DNA from: Zopfochytrium polystomum | Taxonomy: Eukaryota; Chytridiomycota; Chytridiomycetes; Chytridiales; Chytridiaceae | Direction of reading: 5' to 3' | Length of the DNA stretch: 64,000 nucleotides | NCBI GenBank assembly: GCA_025765615.1 | Contig: JAIVFJ010000034.1 | Location: forward strand, 310,001 to 374,000 | Part shown: positions 44,860-58,157 of the stretch, one piece after another | How positions within the stretch are numbered: position 1 is the first letter of the stretch | Layout of the letters: each line of letters begins with the position of its first letter | Made by a program: the position numbers and the translations under genes | The notes under the pieces: generated by a model | What the model was told of the DNA's origin: nothing | Seen by the model: the letters and a program-made list of their open reading frames with translations, nothing else | Databases searched by the model: none

Positions 44860-47800
44860 TCAAAACACAGGCGGCGCGCTCATAGACCGGTGCTTTCTCC
44901 GCTTCTCCATCGCAGCCGCCGCAACGTCGACCGCAAGCTTGACGTCCTTCCGCCGCACCGTCTCGCCGTCCACGACCAGCGTCTCGCTGGACGACCCCGC
45001 CGGTCCGCTGGCGCCACCGCTGCCGTCGCCGCCGTCGCTGCCAGCCAGCTCAGCAAAGAGGGGCGCCGGTGGGGGCGGGGGTGAGGGTGAGTGTGAGAGC
45101 GGTGTGGAGGCCGCGAAGGCGAGCGGCGACGGCGTAAAGAGCTCGCCAGAGAGCAGCTCGCGGCCGCCCGGGCGGCGCCAGCCGGCCGGTCGGCGTGGCG
45201 CGGCAGGTGACGTCGGGCTCGGCGGGAGTGCGACGTGGATATCATTTGCGGACGCTGGGCGCGGGGGCAGGTGTCGCGGGAAGCCGTCACGCTGCGACGA
45301 AGTCGACGACGACGAGGCAGCCGGGGCCTGTGGTGGGGTTGCGGTCGTGGGCGAGCCAAGGCCGGTCTTGACGCGGATGGTTTGCCAGGCTTTTTTGAGC
45401 GATGACACGGATAGCGCGGTGCGCAGCCGGCCGAGGGGCCGCTCGCGCTGGCTGTCGTCGGTCGAGGAAGAGGAACCGTCCGACTGGGACGACCTGGATC
45501 CGCCTCCTCCTTCGCCGCTCGACTCCGATCCACGCCGGTCAGACGGCGCCGGCGTCGCTCTGCCGCGCTTGGTGAACGGCGATGCCGCCCTCCACGAAGG
45601 GCGACGGAACAGGGAGCGGTCGATTGGGGCGGGTGACGAGTCTGGCGTGAGCTCCAAGCTGCTCGACGGCGTGGATGGCTTGCGACGGAGTCCAAGAACA
45701 CCGATAATGCCAGTGCCTCTTGATTCACCACCGGAAGCACTTGGTCGGCCTGGCGATTCCCGCACCATCTGGACAAACCATCCTTTCGGGCTTGGATTTC
45801 TTGTGGCTTTGGGAGGACGCGGAAGGTCGCTGCTCGTATCCCTCGGCGAAGATTCTCCATTCTCTCGGCTTTGCTGACGGGCTTTGCCAAGCCTGAACAA
45901 TTTGGAGGCACGGAAAATGCGTCGGTTGGCCACAGGCAGTTCCAGGGAGGCGTTGTCAATGTCCGTCGAAGCCTTTTCAGACCCGTACAGCAGCTGCCGG
46001 GGGAGTGAGTTCGGGGTTCCTTCAGAAACTGTGTAGTGGGACACTCGCCGGAGGGTGGCGGTTTGGACGGCTGCATCCGCTGTTGCCTTGGAGGCGTCTG
46101 TTTTCTCGCTGTGGGATTCGCTGCTCGCGCCAACAGATACGCCAGCCACACCAGTAAGCGGTTCGGCGGCCTCATCCGACGTTGATTCCGGGACAGCTTT
46201 GAGCAGTGGACGAGGTGTCGATGAAGTATGCACACCCACCGGGGCCACAAGATTTCGGGCAGGTGTTCCAACAGCAGATTCAAAGCCTGAATCGCGACTG
46301 CGGGAGGCCCGCGCTGTAACAACAGAGCCTGGTGCAGGCGTAGGTGGAGAGTCACTCGCAACAGCTGCAGAATCCGACATTGGTGCAGGGGCTGAAGCCG
46401 CTGAGGCTGCTGCAGCTTCCGTCGAATCTTCGGTTTGAGCCGTCGACTGACCCGATTCGGCTTGCTGTTCGATTCCATTCAACTCACTTGAGTCCCCTCG
46501 GCCAACTCCATCTTCGACGTGATCATCGAAATCCGTTTGATTCTGTGGCTCGGCCGCAACATCGGAGTCGGCGACCTCGGTTGATGTTTCCACATCATCG
46601 ATGTGCTCTGTGTCCGAATCGAACATTTTTTCCGCCATCCCTGTCGACATTCGCTCTCTCTCCTCGTCCAGATTGTCGATTTCGTCCTCAAATGAAAAGG
46701 ACGCGGACAGTGGTGGAATGTTTGAGTGTCGCAGAGGACTCACTAGCTGCTGGTCCTCCTGGGGTGGTGTAAGCTGCTTTGTGGGAGTAGCCGGGGCCGG
46801 TTTGACTTCTTCAACCATGGACTGTGCTGCGACCTGAGACCGAGTGGAGTGCCGCTTGCTCTTCCGTTTGCCTGATGTCCGGCTCCCAGCAAGAGAAAAT
46901 CTTTTCATGTCCACAGGTAGCCGAACAGTTAGTCCGACGGGAACGACAAGACCAGGACCTGTGAGGATGCTGTCCTTTGAGTAGGTAAAGAATGGGGGTG
47001 TTGGAGGTGGTGCAGGCGGTGGCGTTCCCACAAAGGCAGCGGTGGCCTCCACCATCTGCTTCAGGTCGGCAACCGAGCATCGACGTGAAGGATCGAGTTC
47101 AAACGCTCGCCGTAGGACAGCATCAAATTGAGGGGAAAGGTTGAACTGTTGGCGCAGAATGTTTGGATTGTGGGTACAGTAGGCTCTGAAGATGGCGTCC
47201 GTCTTGTGTGCCTCGAACCAAGGGTTCTTCCCAAACAAGAGGTTAACCAGGATGACGCCAAGAGCCCACACATCGTTCGCCGGTGGTGAGTAGCCGACCA
47301 CTTCTGGAGGAGGTGTCAGCGGGGCTTGGTTTTCAGCAGCGTTGTGCAGAGGATCGAAACACTCAGGTGCCATGTACCGCACCGATCCGCATCCCATTTC
47401 GGTGGACCATCGATCGGAGGTGGCCAAGCCGAAATCGGCCAACTTTACTTTGTACTCGGCCGAAATGAGGCAGTTTTCCGGTTTGAGATCCCGATGGTAG
47501 ATGCCCGCAGCGTGGCAATGCAAGACGGCGTCGGCAATTTGGCCGAATACCTCCTTGACTACGTCGTCCGGAAAGCCGCCTTGCTGGGTGATCGCTTCGT
47601 AGAGATCTACCAACCCAACCCAGTGGTCTTGTGAGCACGCGGAACGGACGAGGCAAGAACGAGGCGCAAATTGGTTGGTCTTCCTTACCCAGCTCGCAGT
47701 ACTCCATGATTAAATAAAGGCACTCCTCGTCTTCGACGGTGGCCAGGAGTCTGATGATGTTCAGGTGAGGATCTATCGCCTTCATCACCTCGGCTTCCTG

Positions 47801-48148
47801 GCGTTGTAGAGCGAGCTGTCGTTCGTCCAGCCCAGCTTTGAACAGGCGTTTGACGGCCCGCCTCTCTGTCGATGTTGTTGCCGCTAGTGGTTGCGGGCGT
47901 TGGGGGTTGTGGAGATCATCGACTCCGTGCTGGTGGCTGTGGTTGTGGGGGTGGCGTTTTCCGGACGACGAAGAGGAGGAGGATAACGAGGACGGCGACG
48001 ATAAGCCTGGGTGGGACACCTCCTCCTCGGCCAGGTAGACGTGCGCGAAGGAGCCGGAGCCGATGAGCTGGGTGATGACCACGGCGTGGTGGCCGGTCGG
48101 GTCCACCAGTGTGGTGCCGATGATGGCGTTGGGATCGACGGAGTCCAT
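44860..48148 (-). CDS. Ran1/Sks1-like Ser/Thr protein kinase
   Basis: Two exons (48148-47689, 47627-44860) give 1075 aa. The kinase domain is N-terminal (residues about 20-330). A glycine loop GSGSFAHVYLA is followed by an unusual insert of about 50 residues rich in Ser and His, before AVKRLFKAGLDERQ with the catalytic lysine. Then come LIMEYCELGDHW, catalytic loop YHRDLKPENCLIS (about 200), ADFGLA and activation segment CGSVRYMAPECF. The last motif, with 'AND' VWALGVILVNLLFGKNPW, is typical of the fungal Ran1/Pat1, Sks1, Vhs1, Ksp1 group, which act in nutrient and differentiation control. The long C-terminus is disordered, Ser/Pro/Thr-rich, with no second domain visible. An upstream in-frame ATG at 48178 would add ten residues. 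Confidence 0.88.
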
Positions 48149-48338
48149 CTCTTTTTCTTTTTTGCCGCTCTGTCGCACTGTCTGTCCCAGGCCTCTCTGC
48201 CTCTCCCTCGCCTCTTAACTTTTTTTTTTTTTTTTTTTCGTTTCTTCACGATTTCTTCGTAGTTGACGCAGAGGGTTCAGTTTGTCTGCTCTGTCTCTCG
48301 CTCACATACTCACTCACTCACACACACACTCTCTCTCT

Positions 48339-48403
<65 letters not shown>

Positions 48404-48800
48404 GCTGTCTCCTTGTCCTGACCAAATCATTAAAACTTCGACTTCGCAGGGTGCAGGTGCCTTCTCAAAACAAAACAGGGGATCGAGGGAGAGCGACATT
48501 ACACGAACAGTCCAGTTCCCCAATTCAAAATACAAGCTGATACTCTTGTGGCTCATGTAGTTTTCCATTCGCATCTACCCCAAACCACCCCCCCTCTTCA
48601 ACTCACCCAAACATCTGTTCACATCTGCCAGCATATGGCGCCGTTTCCGACGAAGAATGCTTCGTATTTACACGCGCCAGACTGGGACAAGCAGCCCGTC
48701 GCATTCACCTCCTAATCAGGCCATCGTCAGGAATTCATGCATCGTGATTGGTTTTTACTGCCGTTCCATCTTACGAATATTCTGCTCATGACAACTTCTT
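48149..48800. other. Promoter region with (TC)n tract
   Basis: Contains poly-T at about 48218-48239 and a long CA/TC microsatellite at about 48330-48396. No gene supported. Confidence 0.5.
48330..48396. repeat. (TC)n microsatellite
   Basis: Nearly pure CT dinucleotide tract following a short CACTCA run. Confidence 0.9.
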
Positions 48801-50359
48801 GTTAGTTCAAGGCAGTAGTGCACCTGCCTGAGCTGAAGGCATACCACGCAGTTGTTCCAACAGATTTTGCTGAGACAGACAACGAGGAATTCTTAGACTC
48901 TGGCACAGGAGCCTCGAGATGCGCCGTGCTGAAGCACGTGAGGAGGAAATTTTGGAGCGAATATAAGACCGATTGATGTCTTTTGCTCGGATGTGTCCAC
49001 TCCGACCGAACGGAGTCTGAAGAGATCCGAACATCCTTCCACCGGGTAGGAATATATCACGACTTTGTGGTGATTGGGCACATGCTGGAGTCTTTGGGTG
49101 AATAAGTGGGTACCACCGAAAAGCCTTTGCAACGACCTGTCCTTCCAGAGAAAATGCACACCGCAGCCTTCCTCCGGGCAGACAAAGTCGAAACGATCGC
49201 CCGGCCACTTTTGGCACTGGGAAGCGTGTATCCGAAGCTGTTGATGGTCGTAAATTTCTTGGAAGCAGACGGGACACTGCCTGCTGTTGTATTACTGGTG
49301 CGTGGTGGAGCCAGGTCCCCAACCGAAGGCAGCAACCCAGAGTAGTCGACAGATTCTCGTCACGCCCCGCTTGATCAAGGAAGGCTTGTATCACTTCCCG
49401 AAGAATCACGGCCGCCTTTTCGAATAGATTCTTTGTTAACGATCTTCGCAAACAGCACATTTTCGGTCTTGGCCGTCTTTAGACTTTTCGCACTGTTCAA
49501 TGGCCCATGCATACCCTTTGCGTATGGAAAGGTGTCGAGGACTCTAGATAAAGCGTTAAAAATAAGCTAAAATAAACATCTCTCCGAACCGATCCATGTG
49601 CAACGAAGCTCCTTCGAGATATCCTCCCTCAACATCAACACACCACATGTGTGGTCGAACGGAGCCATTTCGCTGAGGCAATCTCCAAATCCCGGCTTCT
49701 GCATGTCTCTGCGGAGATGAATGGGGTATAATCCGAGAATATAATTCAGCAGTGAGAACGACCTTTTCGAAAGACTTGGAACGACATCAATTGAACAGGC
49801 ACTAAGCAAGTAAGCGAAAGGGCACAAACAGGAATGCCGTCGTGTAGTTATTTTTTAGAACAAGCAGATTGTCTACCTATCAAGGCGACTCCAAAGAGGT
49901 CGCCGAGTCATTCTGGAACAAAGAAGTCAAATAATTAATCAATCGTCAACACGCACTAAGCAAGAATCGAAACAAACAGGAAGGCTGCCGTGTTGTGGGA
50001 CGCCATTCCTTTGCCTTGGGGGCGTGAATGAATAGATTTCGTGGAACAGGCACAATGTCCAGTTGGCGAATTATAAACGTTTGTTGCATTGCCAGCGCGC
50101 TCGTCGCTCTCGGGGAACGACGGGCCAGCTCGGTCACAGTACCAAAGTTCTCCTAAAATGGCCAGCCAAACAATACTGGCAACGCACAGACATTTTCAAC
50201 CCACTTCAACGGGTTCAATGTGAAGAATTCGGTTGTCTGTTTTTGGGTTTGCCGCCTCATCACCTTGGTTCGGATGAAGTTGAGGGCATGCGTCCTTTGG
50301 TGGTGATTTAAGGCTTCTTCAACCGTCGTTGTGAGAGTATGGTTGGGTAGCTGCTGGGG
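48801..50359. other. Gene-poor region, no supported gene
   Basis: The longest frame (minus strand, 48807-49460) has erratic composition and no domain. A loose repeat GCACTAAGCAAG...AAACAGGAA...GCCGT occurs at about 49798-49845 and 49954-49993. The region resembles decayed repeat DNA ending in repeat copy 3. Confidence 0.35.
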
Positions 50360-50600
50360 GCACCATTTTGATCACCATCCAGGTTCCTGGTCGAAGAACG
50401 TCCAGTCGAAGAGCGCGATTACCTTATCGTCTCTGTTCATGCGAGCAGCTGCCTCATCCTCCTGCGCGGACTTCTTCCTCGCCCGGTACTCCGCTGCACC
50501 CGTTTCCGTGCCGACCCCCTTCAAGTTGGTGCGTGTTTTGGCCAGCTGCCGTCCAGGGCGTCAGCCGCACGGAGGAAGGGGCAAATCTCGCTTCCTGTAA
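50360..50600 (-). repeat. Dispersed repeat copy 3 (reading frame partly preserved)
   Basis: Reverse-complement copy of the element at 1735-2025. Here the minus strand keeps an uninterrupted frame of about 58 codons: QLAKTRTNLKGVGTETGAAE, then YRARKKSAQEDEAAARMNRDDK, ending WTFFDQEPGW and a stop. It is therefore the least decayed copy and suggests the repeat once encoded a protein. The family is not recognised. Confidence 0.6.
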
Positions 50601-50656
50601 TTCACTCCTAGCTTTCGCATGTGGTTGGTTTGTTAACGTTCGATGACTCTCTCTTT

Positions 50657-51263
50657 TCAAAGGAGCTTGACGACGCGTTCCTCCACATCCTTGATCCTAG
50701 CACCCCGCACAACATCGCCAACCGCTACGCCACCCTTGTAAAACACAAACGTTGGCATGGCGGTAACGCCGGCGGCCTCGGTGATGTCTGGGTAATCGTC
50801 CACGTCGACCTTGAGGAAGGTTGCGTCGGGGTACTTTTTCGAGAGCTCCTCGTACAACGGAGCAACCATTTTGCACGGACCGCACCAGGTGGCAGAGAAG
50901 TCTGCCATGGAAAGGAAAATTTAGCTGAGAGCTGCAGCGATTGAGCGTAGGTTTCAGAACGGGAGACAACTGCGGGAACTTGATAAGGGAGGGGAGGGAT
51001 GCAGATCAGTGCTTCGTGCCATGCCGGAACGGAGCGGCATGATCGAACGACGGGGCTGGGATAAAGTGGGGAACGTGATCTCTGTGCCTCCACACGTCTC
51101 TCATTCCTCTCTCCGATCGTGGTCGTTCGTTTACGAAGTATTCGCCCTTCCTCTGTCCTGCTTCGTTCCATTCTTCCTGCCTTGCATGCTTACCGACGAC
51201 GACGAGGCCGCCCTTCTTGATCGGGTCGTGGTACTCGTCGGCTTTCTGAATCTCCTTGACCAT
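50657..51263 (-). CDS. Thioredoxin
   Basis: Two exons (51263-51194, 50901-50657) give 104 aa, the canonical thioredoxin length. The active site WCGPCK falls at about residue 30 after VVVDFSATWCGPCK, with KVDVDDYPDI, the cis-proline loop AMPTF and C-terminal VKLL. No signal or mitochondrial presequence is present, so it is cytosolic/nuclear. It reduces protein disulfides and serves as electron donor for peroxiredoxins, ribonucleotide reductase and PAPS reductase. The intron (292 nt) is clearly longer than the typical 50-100 nt of neighbouring genes. An in-frame ATG five codons upstream is an alternative start. Confidence 0.95.
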
Positions 51264-51467
51264 GACGGTTGCTTTCAATTACTTTTTCCCCGGTTTTTTT
51301 ATCCCTTTTTTTTCTCTTTTTAAATATAAATATTCTGGAGTGACGCCATCTGCTTTGCTTTGAGTCCACCCACTCCGGCAAAAAAGGGGTCGTTCCTTAT
51401 TATCACTATTGCCGCGTAGTCCGCATCTCTTGATCGAACACATCCCCAACGCCCCGCACCGTCAGCT

Positions 51468-54400
51468 TCACCACAGGCCCCTCGACCGTTCAAGAACGGA
51501 GGCGATTTCCTTTTAGCCGCCCAAATGTGGTGAAAGCACATGCCAGTAGCGTAGTCAGCCAAAAGGAAAAGCCCAAAAAAAGAAATGAAACAAAAGAAAA
51601 AGAACCCGATTCGAAGCATATAATCACCTTGATCATTGGCCGTCTATCCCAGTTTGCAGAATTGCGTATAATCACTCCCGCCACAGCGACACCGAGCGCT
51701 TCAACTTCTGCGACAGACTTTCCGCGAGTTTCTTCAACCAACTCCCGACGGATGGCATCTATCGCGGACTGGTCGAACGATACCTCCCTTGGCTCGTCCA
51801 TCTGTTGCGTCCGTTGGGCGGACGAAGAGGACGACGGTCGCGAGGGTGCAGTGCTTGGAAGAGCCTTAGAGGAGGACGCGAAGATTGGAAGCGCTTCGCT
51901 GTCGATGGAATTGGGTGGTGTGGGCAAGATTGGTTGCCCTGGCATTTCCACCGGCGGAAAGGAACTGGCGCTGGTAGGCGAAGGCGCTAGAAGCGACTCT
52001 ACGGACAAAATTTGGTTGCGGTGGTTAACTGGCGATATCGCCGTTGGAACCAAGGGGGTGGCTGGACCATCTTCATTTGACGGTGACGCGGTCGGACCAA
52101 CATCTATATGGGAATGTGGTAAAGTTAAGCTATTCCAGAGTGTAATGCGGGGTTTGTCCTACCAGAATCCACTTCCATCGCACGGTCGTCAAGGAATGGC
52201 TTTGTAGACACCCTAATGGGAGTCGAGTTGCCGATCGCACCGCTATCCGTGTCCGCTTCCTTTGGCGTGGAAGATCGAGCAGCCCGCACATTTTCCAAAA
52301 GTCGTGCATCTTCAGTGGAAAGGTCGGGCTTCTCCCCGCGTAACCGCTGGCTGCTCCGCTTTCCTTCCGCTACCGCTGTTGAGCAATTAATTGCCAAATC
52401 AGTGCCGCCTTCATATGATCATAACCATACGTTTTGGGGGCGAGTCCTCCACATCAGTTTCCGGCTGGCGTGCACGACGACCACGCTTTCCCAATTCAGG
52501 AAGACCCTCGCGCTTCCTCTGTTCGTTCAACAGCCGGCAGCGGAATGCTGCCTGCTTAAGCTCCCAAACAAACTCGGGTTCTCTCTTCTTCAGGGTGTTG
52601 ATGTAAAGCATACATGTATCGAACAAGTCCAAAGCCTTGACAATGAAGCGTCATTAGAAGTTGCGAATGGCTAAACGATTGCTGCCTCAAAAACCTTGGC
52701 AATAATAGCAGATCCAGCTTGATTAAATTCCTCAGCACTGCGCACAATGCGTTCAAAGTCCTCGACGAATTCATCTACCACTGAGTACTCGTCATTGTTC
52801 ACCTTCCACAACATCGTTTCAAGGTCCATGGGCTGCGTCACAATAAGGTAGTAGTCCGGGTATGCGTCGGGATCCACAGGTCGATGAAAGTCAGAGAAGC
52901 GCTTCACGCGTTTGATATCGTTGAGAATGAATCTCAGCTCCATTCGCAGCTGACGGCGAAGGTTTGCTTCGTGTTCCAACAAAGCGTCTGTCTCTGCATC
53001 TGTCAGCTTTCGTGGTGGCGGACTCGGCGCCCGCTGTAGAGGCTCCGTTCGGGGGGCCGTGCGCGGTGCGGCAACCAACTCTAGCGGAGGCTGCCGGACT
53101 GCTTCGAGAAGGCCGTCGAAAAACTTTTCGCGGTCGCTCTATTGGCAAAGAATATTTTCAGCAAAAACCAGCATGGTGTCAAGGAATGAGAGCCGTGGCC
53201 TGGAACTTTGAGCTCACCTCCGACGGCGGCCGCGAAACAATCAAACGCCTCCATCCCTCCATTTTCTCAAGCTTCCCTTGCAATCCAATGCTTCCACAAA
53301 CGAGCTTTTGCAGATCCGGATCAATTTCTTCAAATGGAGACTCGCACGACGCCAAAAGCACAAATGGAACAGACGAGTCAAGGGAGAGAAGGTTTAAGAA
53401 GACTGAATGGGCAGCATCGGGCAGCGACGACCACCAAACATCCAGATTTGGGATATATAGGACTGCAGGCCTGTGTCTTCTGACTTCGTTGACTATTTGG
53501 ATCAGGGCTGCCTCGGCTGTCCGGCCTGATTCGTTCAGAATTGTGGCCAAATCCAGGGATTGAATATGGAATTTCTTTGATTCAAAGACGTGGAGTGCAG
53601 CAGGGCCGAGGAAGCGTTGACCCATTCCAGGCTCTCCGCAAATGAGGATGCGAGGTTGCATTGATTGAGAATAAATAAATGGGGATATGAAGGACGACAA
53701 TGGATTTGGCCGATCGTGCGTAGAGGTAATTATAGGCACTTGTGCTTCGGCCGCTCTGGTCAAAATGGGGCATAGGACATCGAGCGATGACAGGAGTTGA
53801 TTGTAAGCACGGGAAACGAGCGGTTGAACATGGCTTGGCAGCGGTTTTGCGTGCGTCACGGCAGAGCGTTCCGTCGACGGAATAATTTCTGGAGAGTCTG
53901 GTTCAACACAACCAACCAAAGAGCTTTGATTGCTTACTTTTCATGCTTGTCATGAAGTCCTCCTTGGTGACTAGGATATCTTGTGTATTTATTAGTAGTT
54001 TATGGGTACTGTCGTAAATCTCTGGGTAGCATCTCCGCACAGCATTAAGCGCCGCTTCGGTGCACAAAGCTTTCACATCAGCGCCGCCGTAGCCTCGGGT
54101 TGCTTTTGCTAATTCTTCAAGAAGAGGTTCAGAGAGCGGTGGGTTCCAGCGAGACGTTGTGATCTCTATGATTCGCCGCCTTGCAGGCTCGGGTGGAAGT
54201 GGAAAGAAAAACTCGCGGTCAAAACGACCTGGACGTCTTAAAGCGGGATCAATTGCGTCGATCCTATTTGTTGCTCCAATTACAACAACTTGACCTTGAT
54301 CGATGTTGTTATGTTTCATCGAAAGGAGTATCAATGCATATCTTTACCTCTATTATCCAAACCATCCATCAGAGCCAACAGAGTGGAAACAATCGAAGCA

Positions 54401-57117
54401 TGAATTTGATCTTGTTTGCTGGATCGCACTGGAGCCAGACCTGATGCTGGAGTTGGAACCGATTCGGTTGCTCGAAATAGTGACTCACCATCGATTTCGT
54501 CAAAAAATATGATACTGGGTTGGTAAGTTTTCGCTTCCTCAAACAGCAGTCGCAGCTGCCGCTCCGATTCGCCAACCCATTTTGACAGCACGTCCGCACC
54601 TTTTCTCATGAAAAAGGCCACCTTCTGCGAGGACGTCGAGCAAGAGGTTGCCAAAGCTCGGGCTTAAACCACGCCAAGATTTTTCAACATAAGGATGCCA
54701 AACTTCGTGAAAGCTCACCCATCAGAGTTTTGCCGGTTCCTGGAGGTCCATAGAATAAAACTCCGCGTGGTGCCGAAATGTTGAAGCTACTGAAGATTTC
54801 CGGATAAAGTAACGGCATAACTACCATCTCCTTGAGGGACCTGATGTGATCTTCCAAGCCACCGATGGAGTCAAATGTGACACCGCCAACAGCCAGAGGA
54901 TCAACGTCTGCCAAGCCTACTCCAGTTAAAGAAAAGAATGTATGGATGGTTAAGATACTACCTTTGCCGCCAGAGGAGCGATAGAGCCTAGATTCATTTG
55001 AGAACTTCTCTCGTTCTTCTTCCGGCAGGTCTTTCAATAGAGATTGCTCTTGAGCCTTCAACAGCTCCATAATGTTGATCGGATCTAACCCCGCACTTCG
55101 ACTTTGTCCAGCAGACGCGCTGCCTGGTCTCCGTCGACCAATAACCTCCTCGTCATCATCCTTCGGGACAGCAACCATGTGAGCTTTGATACATTTACAT
55201 CCTTCCTCAAGGTAAATCTTTGTGTACTCACTGAGTCGACTTGGTGCCTTGAAAAGCGGCCGCTTCCTCGTCCTGGACGGTAACCCAACGGTCCATCGTC
55301 ATCGACGCCAAACCGTCGCCGCGGCGTGCCGTCATGGCTGCGTGCATCGTATGCATTTGCTTTCCCAGATTTCCCGCGTCTTTTCTCTGCCTCCTTCTCC
55401 GCGGCTAAAGCTTCCAGTGGCTGACCCACCCACCCCGCCCCTGGATGGAGCTGGCGCGTGTAGTCGATCTGCTGCCGTCGTGGGCGCAAACGACGACTTG
55501 TGGTCGATGCACCATCGCCCTCCGTCTCCGCCCCAATTTTGTTTTCTGGGTCGGCCAGATCGCTCGTAAGCTCTGGAGGGCCGAATCGAGCGGATCGCCG
55601 CTCTGCACGGGCGCGTCTGTTTGAGGCGGCTCGTCGCCGCTCCTCCTCTGCGGCTGCGCGCGCGTCAATGACTGCAGCTCGGTCTTGCGGTTCCGCGAGA
55701 TAAGTCGCTTTTCGCCGTGGCCGGAGTGATCGGGCACTTTCCGCCCAGTCATCATTCGAAAGCTCTTCTTCAGCCCGGGCGCTCCTCTTGTGGCTCTTGC
55801 TTAGCTTCCGCAGAGATCGGCGGTTCTTGGGAGTCCGGTGCCTGTCACTCTCATCCGAAGAAATCACGAAATCGCGAATATCGGCGCGCGCTGGGTTTTC
55901 GTCGCTGTCGAGTTCTTCTGCAAAGACCTCCCTCTCATTTCCGTCGTCATCGTCTTCTTCATCTTCTTCCTCCTCTACTTTGTACTCTTCGTCCTCATCG
56001 TCATCAGAGACTCCACGTTTGCGAAGTCGCCTGCGCCCAAAAGGCTGGTCGGAGTCGCTGTCAGGGTCGTTTGGAGGATCTGCGTTGGCGTCGCCATCTG
56101 CCGAGCCCTCCGCAGCAGTCTCGTCTCGCGCACCGTCACCGACTGTGCCGTTTGCCTCACCACCTTCAACGCTGTCTTCTGCAATTGGACTGCTTACTGT
56201 GTCTTGAAGATCTTCCTGTTTTGGCCGAGCGGGAAGCCGCAGTGATATTCGCTTCAGAGTGGTTGTACCAGGAGTGGATGCCGACTCCGTCTGAACATCG
56301 GCATTTGGTGTTGTCTCGGTTGAGACGCCTCTCGTTGCTCCGTTTTGAGACGGCCTTCGTTCAGGTGTTGTTGTGGTGTTGTATGACACACCGTTGTCAA
56401 GCTGTGTCTTGAGCACTTCGGCTATTGGTTTTAGCTCTGGATCGGCAGAAATTCCGTGCACCATATTTCGAGTGAGACGACGTCCTCCTGTCACGGCGTC
56501 TACGAGAACAGCAGGATCATAATCCGGTTTCTTTGGTTGTTGGCGCGACTTTGAGGATGAGGCGGAATTTGGTCGAGAGTCTTTCCGCTCTAACGCATCG
56601 GATTCGGGCCGCCTGGCAGTTTCGATCCTAGATGACCGAGATCGGTGACGCCTGAAGTATGCCTACTCGAGTAAGAACAAATATTCATTATGGATTTCGA
56701 ACAAGGTACCTCCTCTTCGTCCAAATCGTCAGCTGTTTCTTCGCAGTAGTTAACAGCGCGATCGCGAGATCTCATCGATCGGGAAGGAATATCGCCAATA
56801 GATGAGCTTGGCTTCAGACTTCCGCTTCGAGATTGGTTGGTGCGGTGACGGTCACGATGGGGTCGTCCGATTGGCTCAGATGGTGCTTCCAACTGCCTCG
56901 GAGGGCGGGCACGCAAGACTCGGCCTGACGGTAAATCATCCCCACCAAAACGGTTGCTGCCATCCTCGTGGCCCGGGGGAGGCTGAAAGCGTGACGATCG
57001 CGACTCGTAGGTTGCGGAGATCCTGCGCCTCTTGGGAGGGTTGTCTGTTGGTGAAGGCGGCAGGGTGAAACCATCGGGCGCCACGTCATAGTCATCTGGG
57101 TGTGGAATAACAAGCAT
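51468..57117 (-). CDS. YTA7: AAA+ ATPase with bromodomain (Yta7/ATAD2/Abo1 family)
   Basis: Thirteen exons (57117-56710, 56662-55232, 55160-54962, 54916-54719, 54662-54489, 54440-54348, 54294-53938, 53897-53218, 53138-52695, 52635-52431, 52375-52163, 52103-51628, 51509-51468) join in phase to 1639 aa. An acidic, Arg-rich N-terminus of about 650 residues precedes AAA1: FDSIGGLEDHIRSLKEM, Walker A GPPGTGKT (about 738), Walker B IIFFDEIDG (about 800), GATNRIDAIDPALRRPGRFD. AAA2 is degenerate (GEPGMGQR, no Walker lysine), as usual in this family. A bromodomain follows (about 1240-1370; PYP-like DAYPDYYLIVTQPMDL). The C-terminal helix LVEETRGKSVAEVEAL...WDRR is also family-specific. These proteins act on chromatin, handling histone H3-H4 or nucleosome density. 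Confidence 0.93.
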
Positions 57118-58157
57118 ATCCGATGGAGTGTTGAACTTTTCGTTGCGTTAAGTTGGGGCAGGGGGAGTTAGACGGGCACAGAATATGTTTGAGTTGGGGG
57201 AGAACGGGAGAGGGGTGATCAGTTTCGGTCAAACTCTGGGAGGAAAGGAGGAGGTAGTCGTAGTTCGTTGGTCCCGCAACAGCTACATGGGCGAACTATT
57301 GGCCCGCAGAGTGGCCAACGAGCTGTGTGGGAGAGACGTCGACTGTTTTTGAAGGAGTGGTTTGGTCGCTGTGTCCGAATAAACGGACAGAAGACAGCGC
57401 TGGAAAGGGGCCCCTTGGATGGCGATCAACAAGACGACGTACAGCGGAGGGATCTCCTGAGTCTTCGCCGTGGCCGATGGAGTGCATCTGCGGGTGATGG
57501 TGACCCAGCATCGACTTTGTCACGAGATTGTATTTTTTGCACCGTTTCCAGGATGGAGAAAGACAGGAGCAGAGTCCCTCGACCAAATCCCTTCCTACTC
57601 ACGGTGGAAGGTGGTAAGGACTTGGCCCGAGTCGACAGGCCACTCTGCCCCGCCCACATCAAAGTGCGGGCATTAATCCTCCCTTCTCCCCCACTCAATC
57701 CTATACTGAGCACATCGGCACTTCCATAGGACTGGCGGACAGTTCAGCTTGTGGTGAGTTGGCACCGAAGCTGTGATGGGAGGCTGGGGTTCTACTCTCC
57801 AGAGTCAGCAATCTTACGTGGAGGTCTAAGGTCTCCGAAGATTTGAGGTTTCCCACGTCTTCTCCTTCAGCCGGTCCAAAAAATTAAATTCCTTTCTGCC
57901 TGCCTATACGTAGCATAGCTGTTTGCTCCAAGGCCCCCGCCGAAACAGCGCGGAAAGGTGCTTGAGGTGGATTATTGGAGGCTGGTAAGGGCGGCCGTGG
58001 CGGGTAACCCGGGTCGGTGATGTGTGTGAGCGCTTTGTGCGGTGGGGCGTGTCCCTGTCCACACAGTCCCCTCCGTTTTATTTTGGCCTTTGTCTGTCTT
58101 TCTGTCTGCCTTTGCGCCTGAATTTCGCCGCCGCCCCACCACAAGAATACCACAAGA
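57118..58157. other. Divergent intergenic region, about 1 kb
   Basis: Shared promoter region of the AAA-bromodomain and J-protein genes. An open frame at 57268-57729 (plus) has no homology that I recognise and an antisense frame of similar quality, so it is not called. Confidence 0.45.

Noticed and set aside
53600..53660. Loss of the Walker lysine in the second AAA domain as a novelty
   Set aside because: A degenerate AAA2 is the normal state in the Yta7/ATAD2 family.
57268..57729. 153-codon plus-strand frame in the divergent promoter region
   Set aside because: Comparable frames are open on the other strand; no domain and uneven composition.
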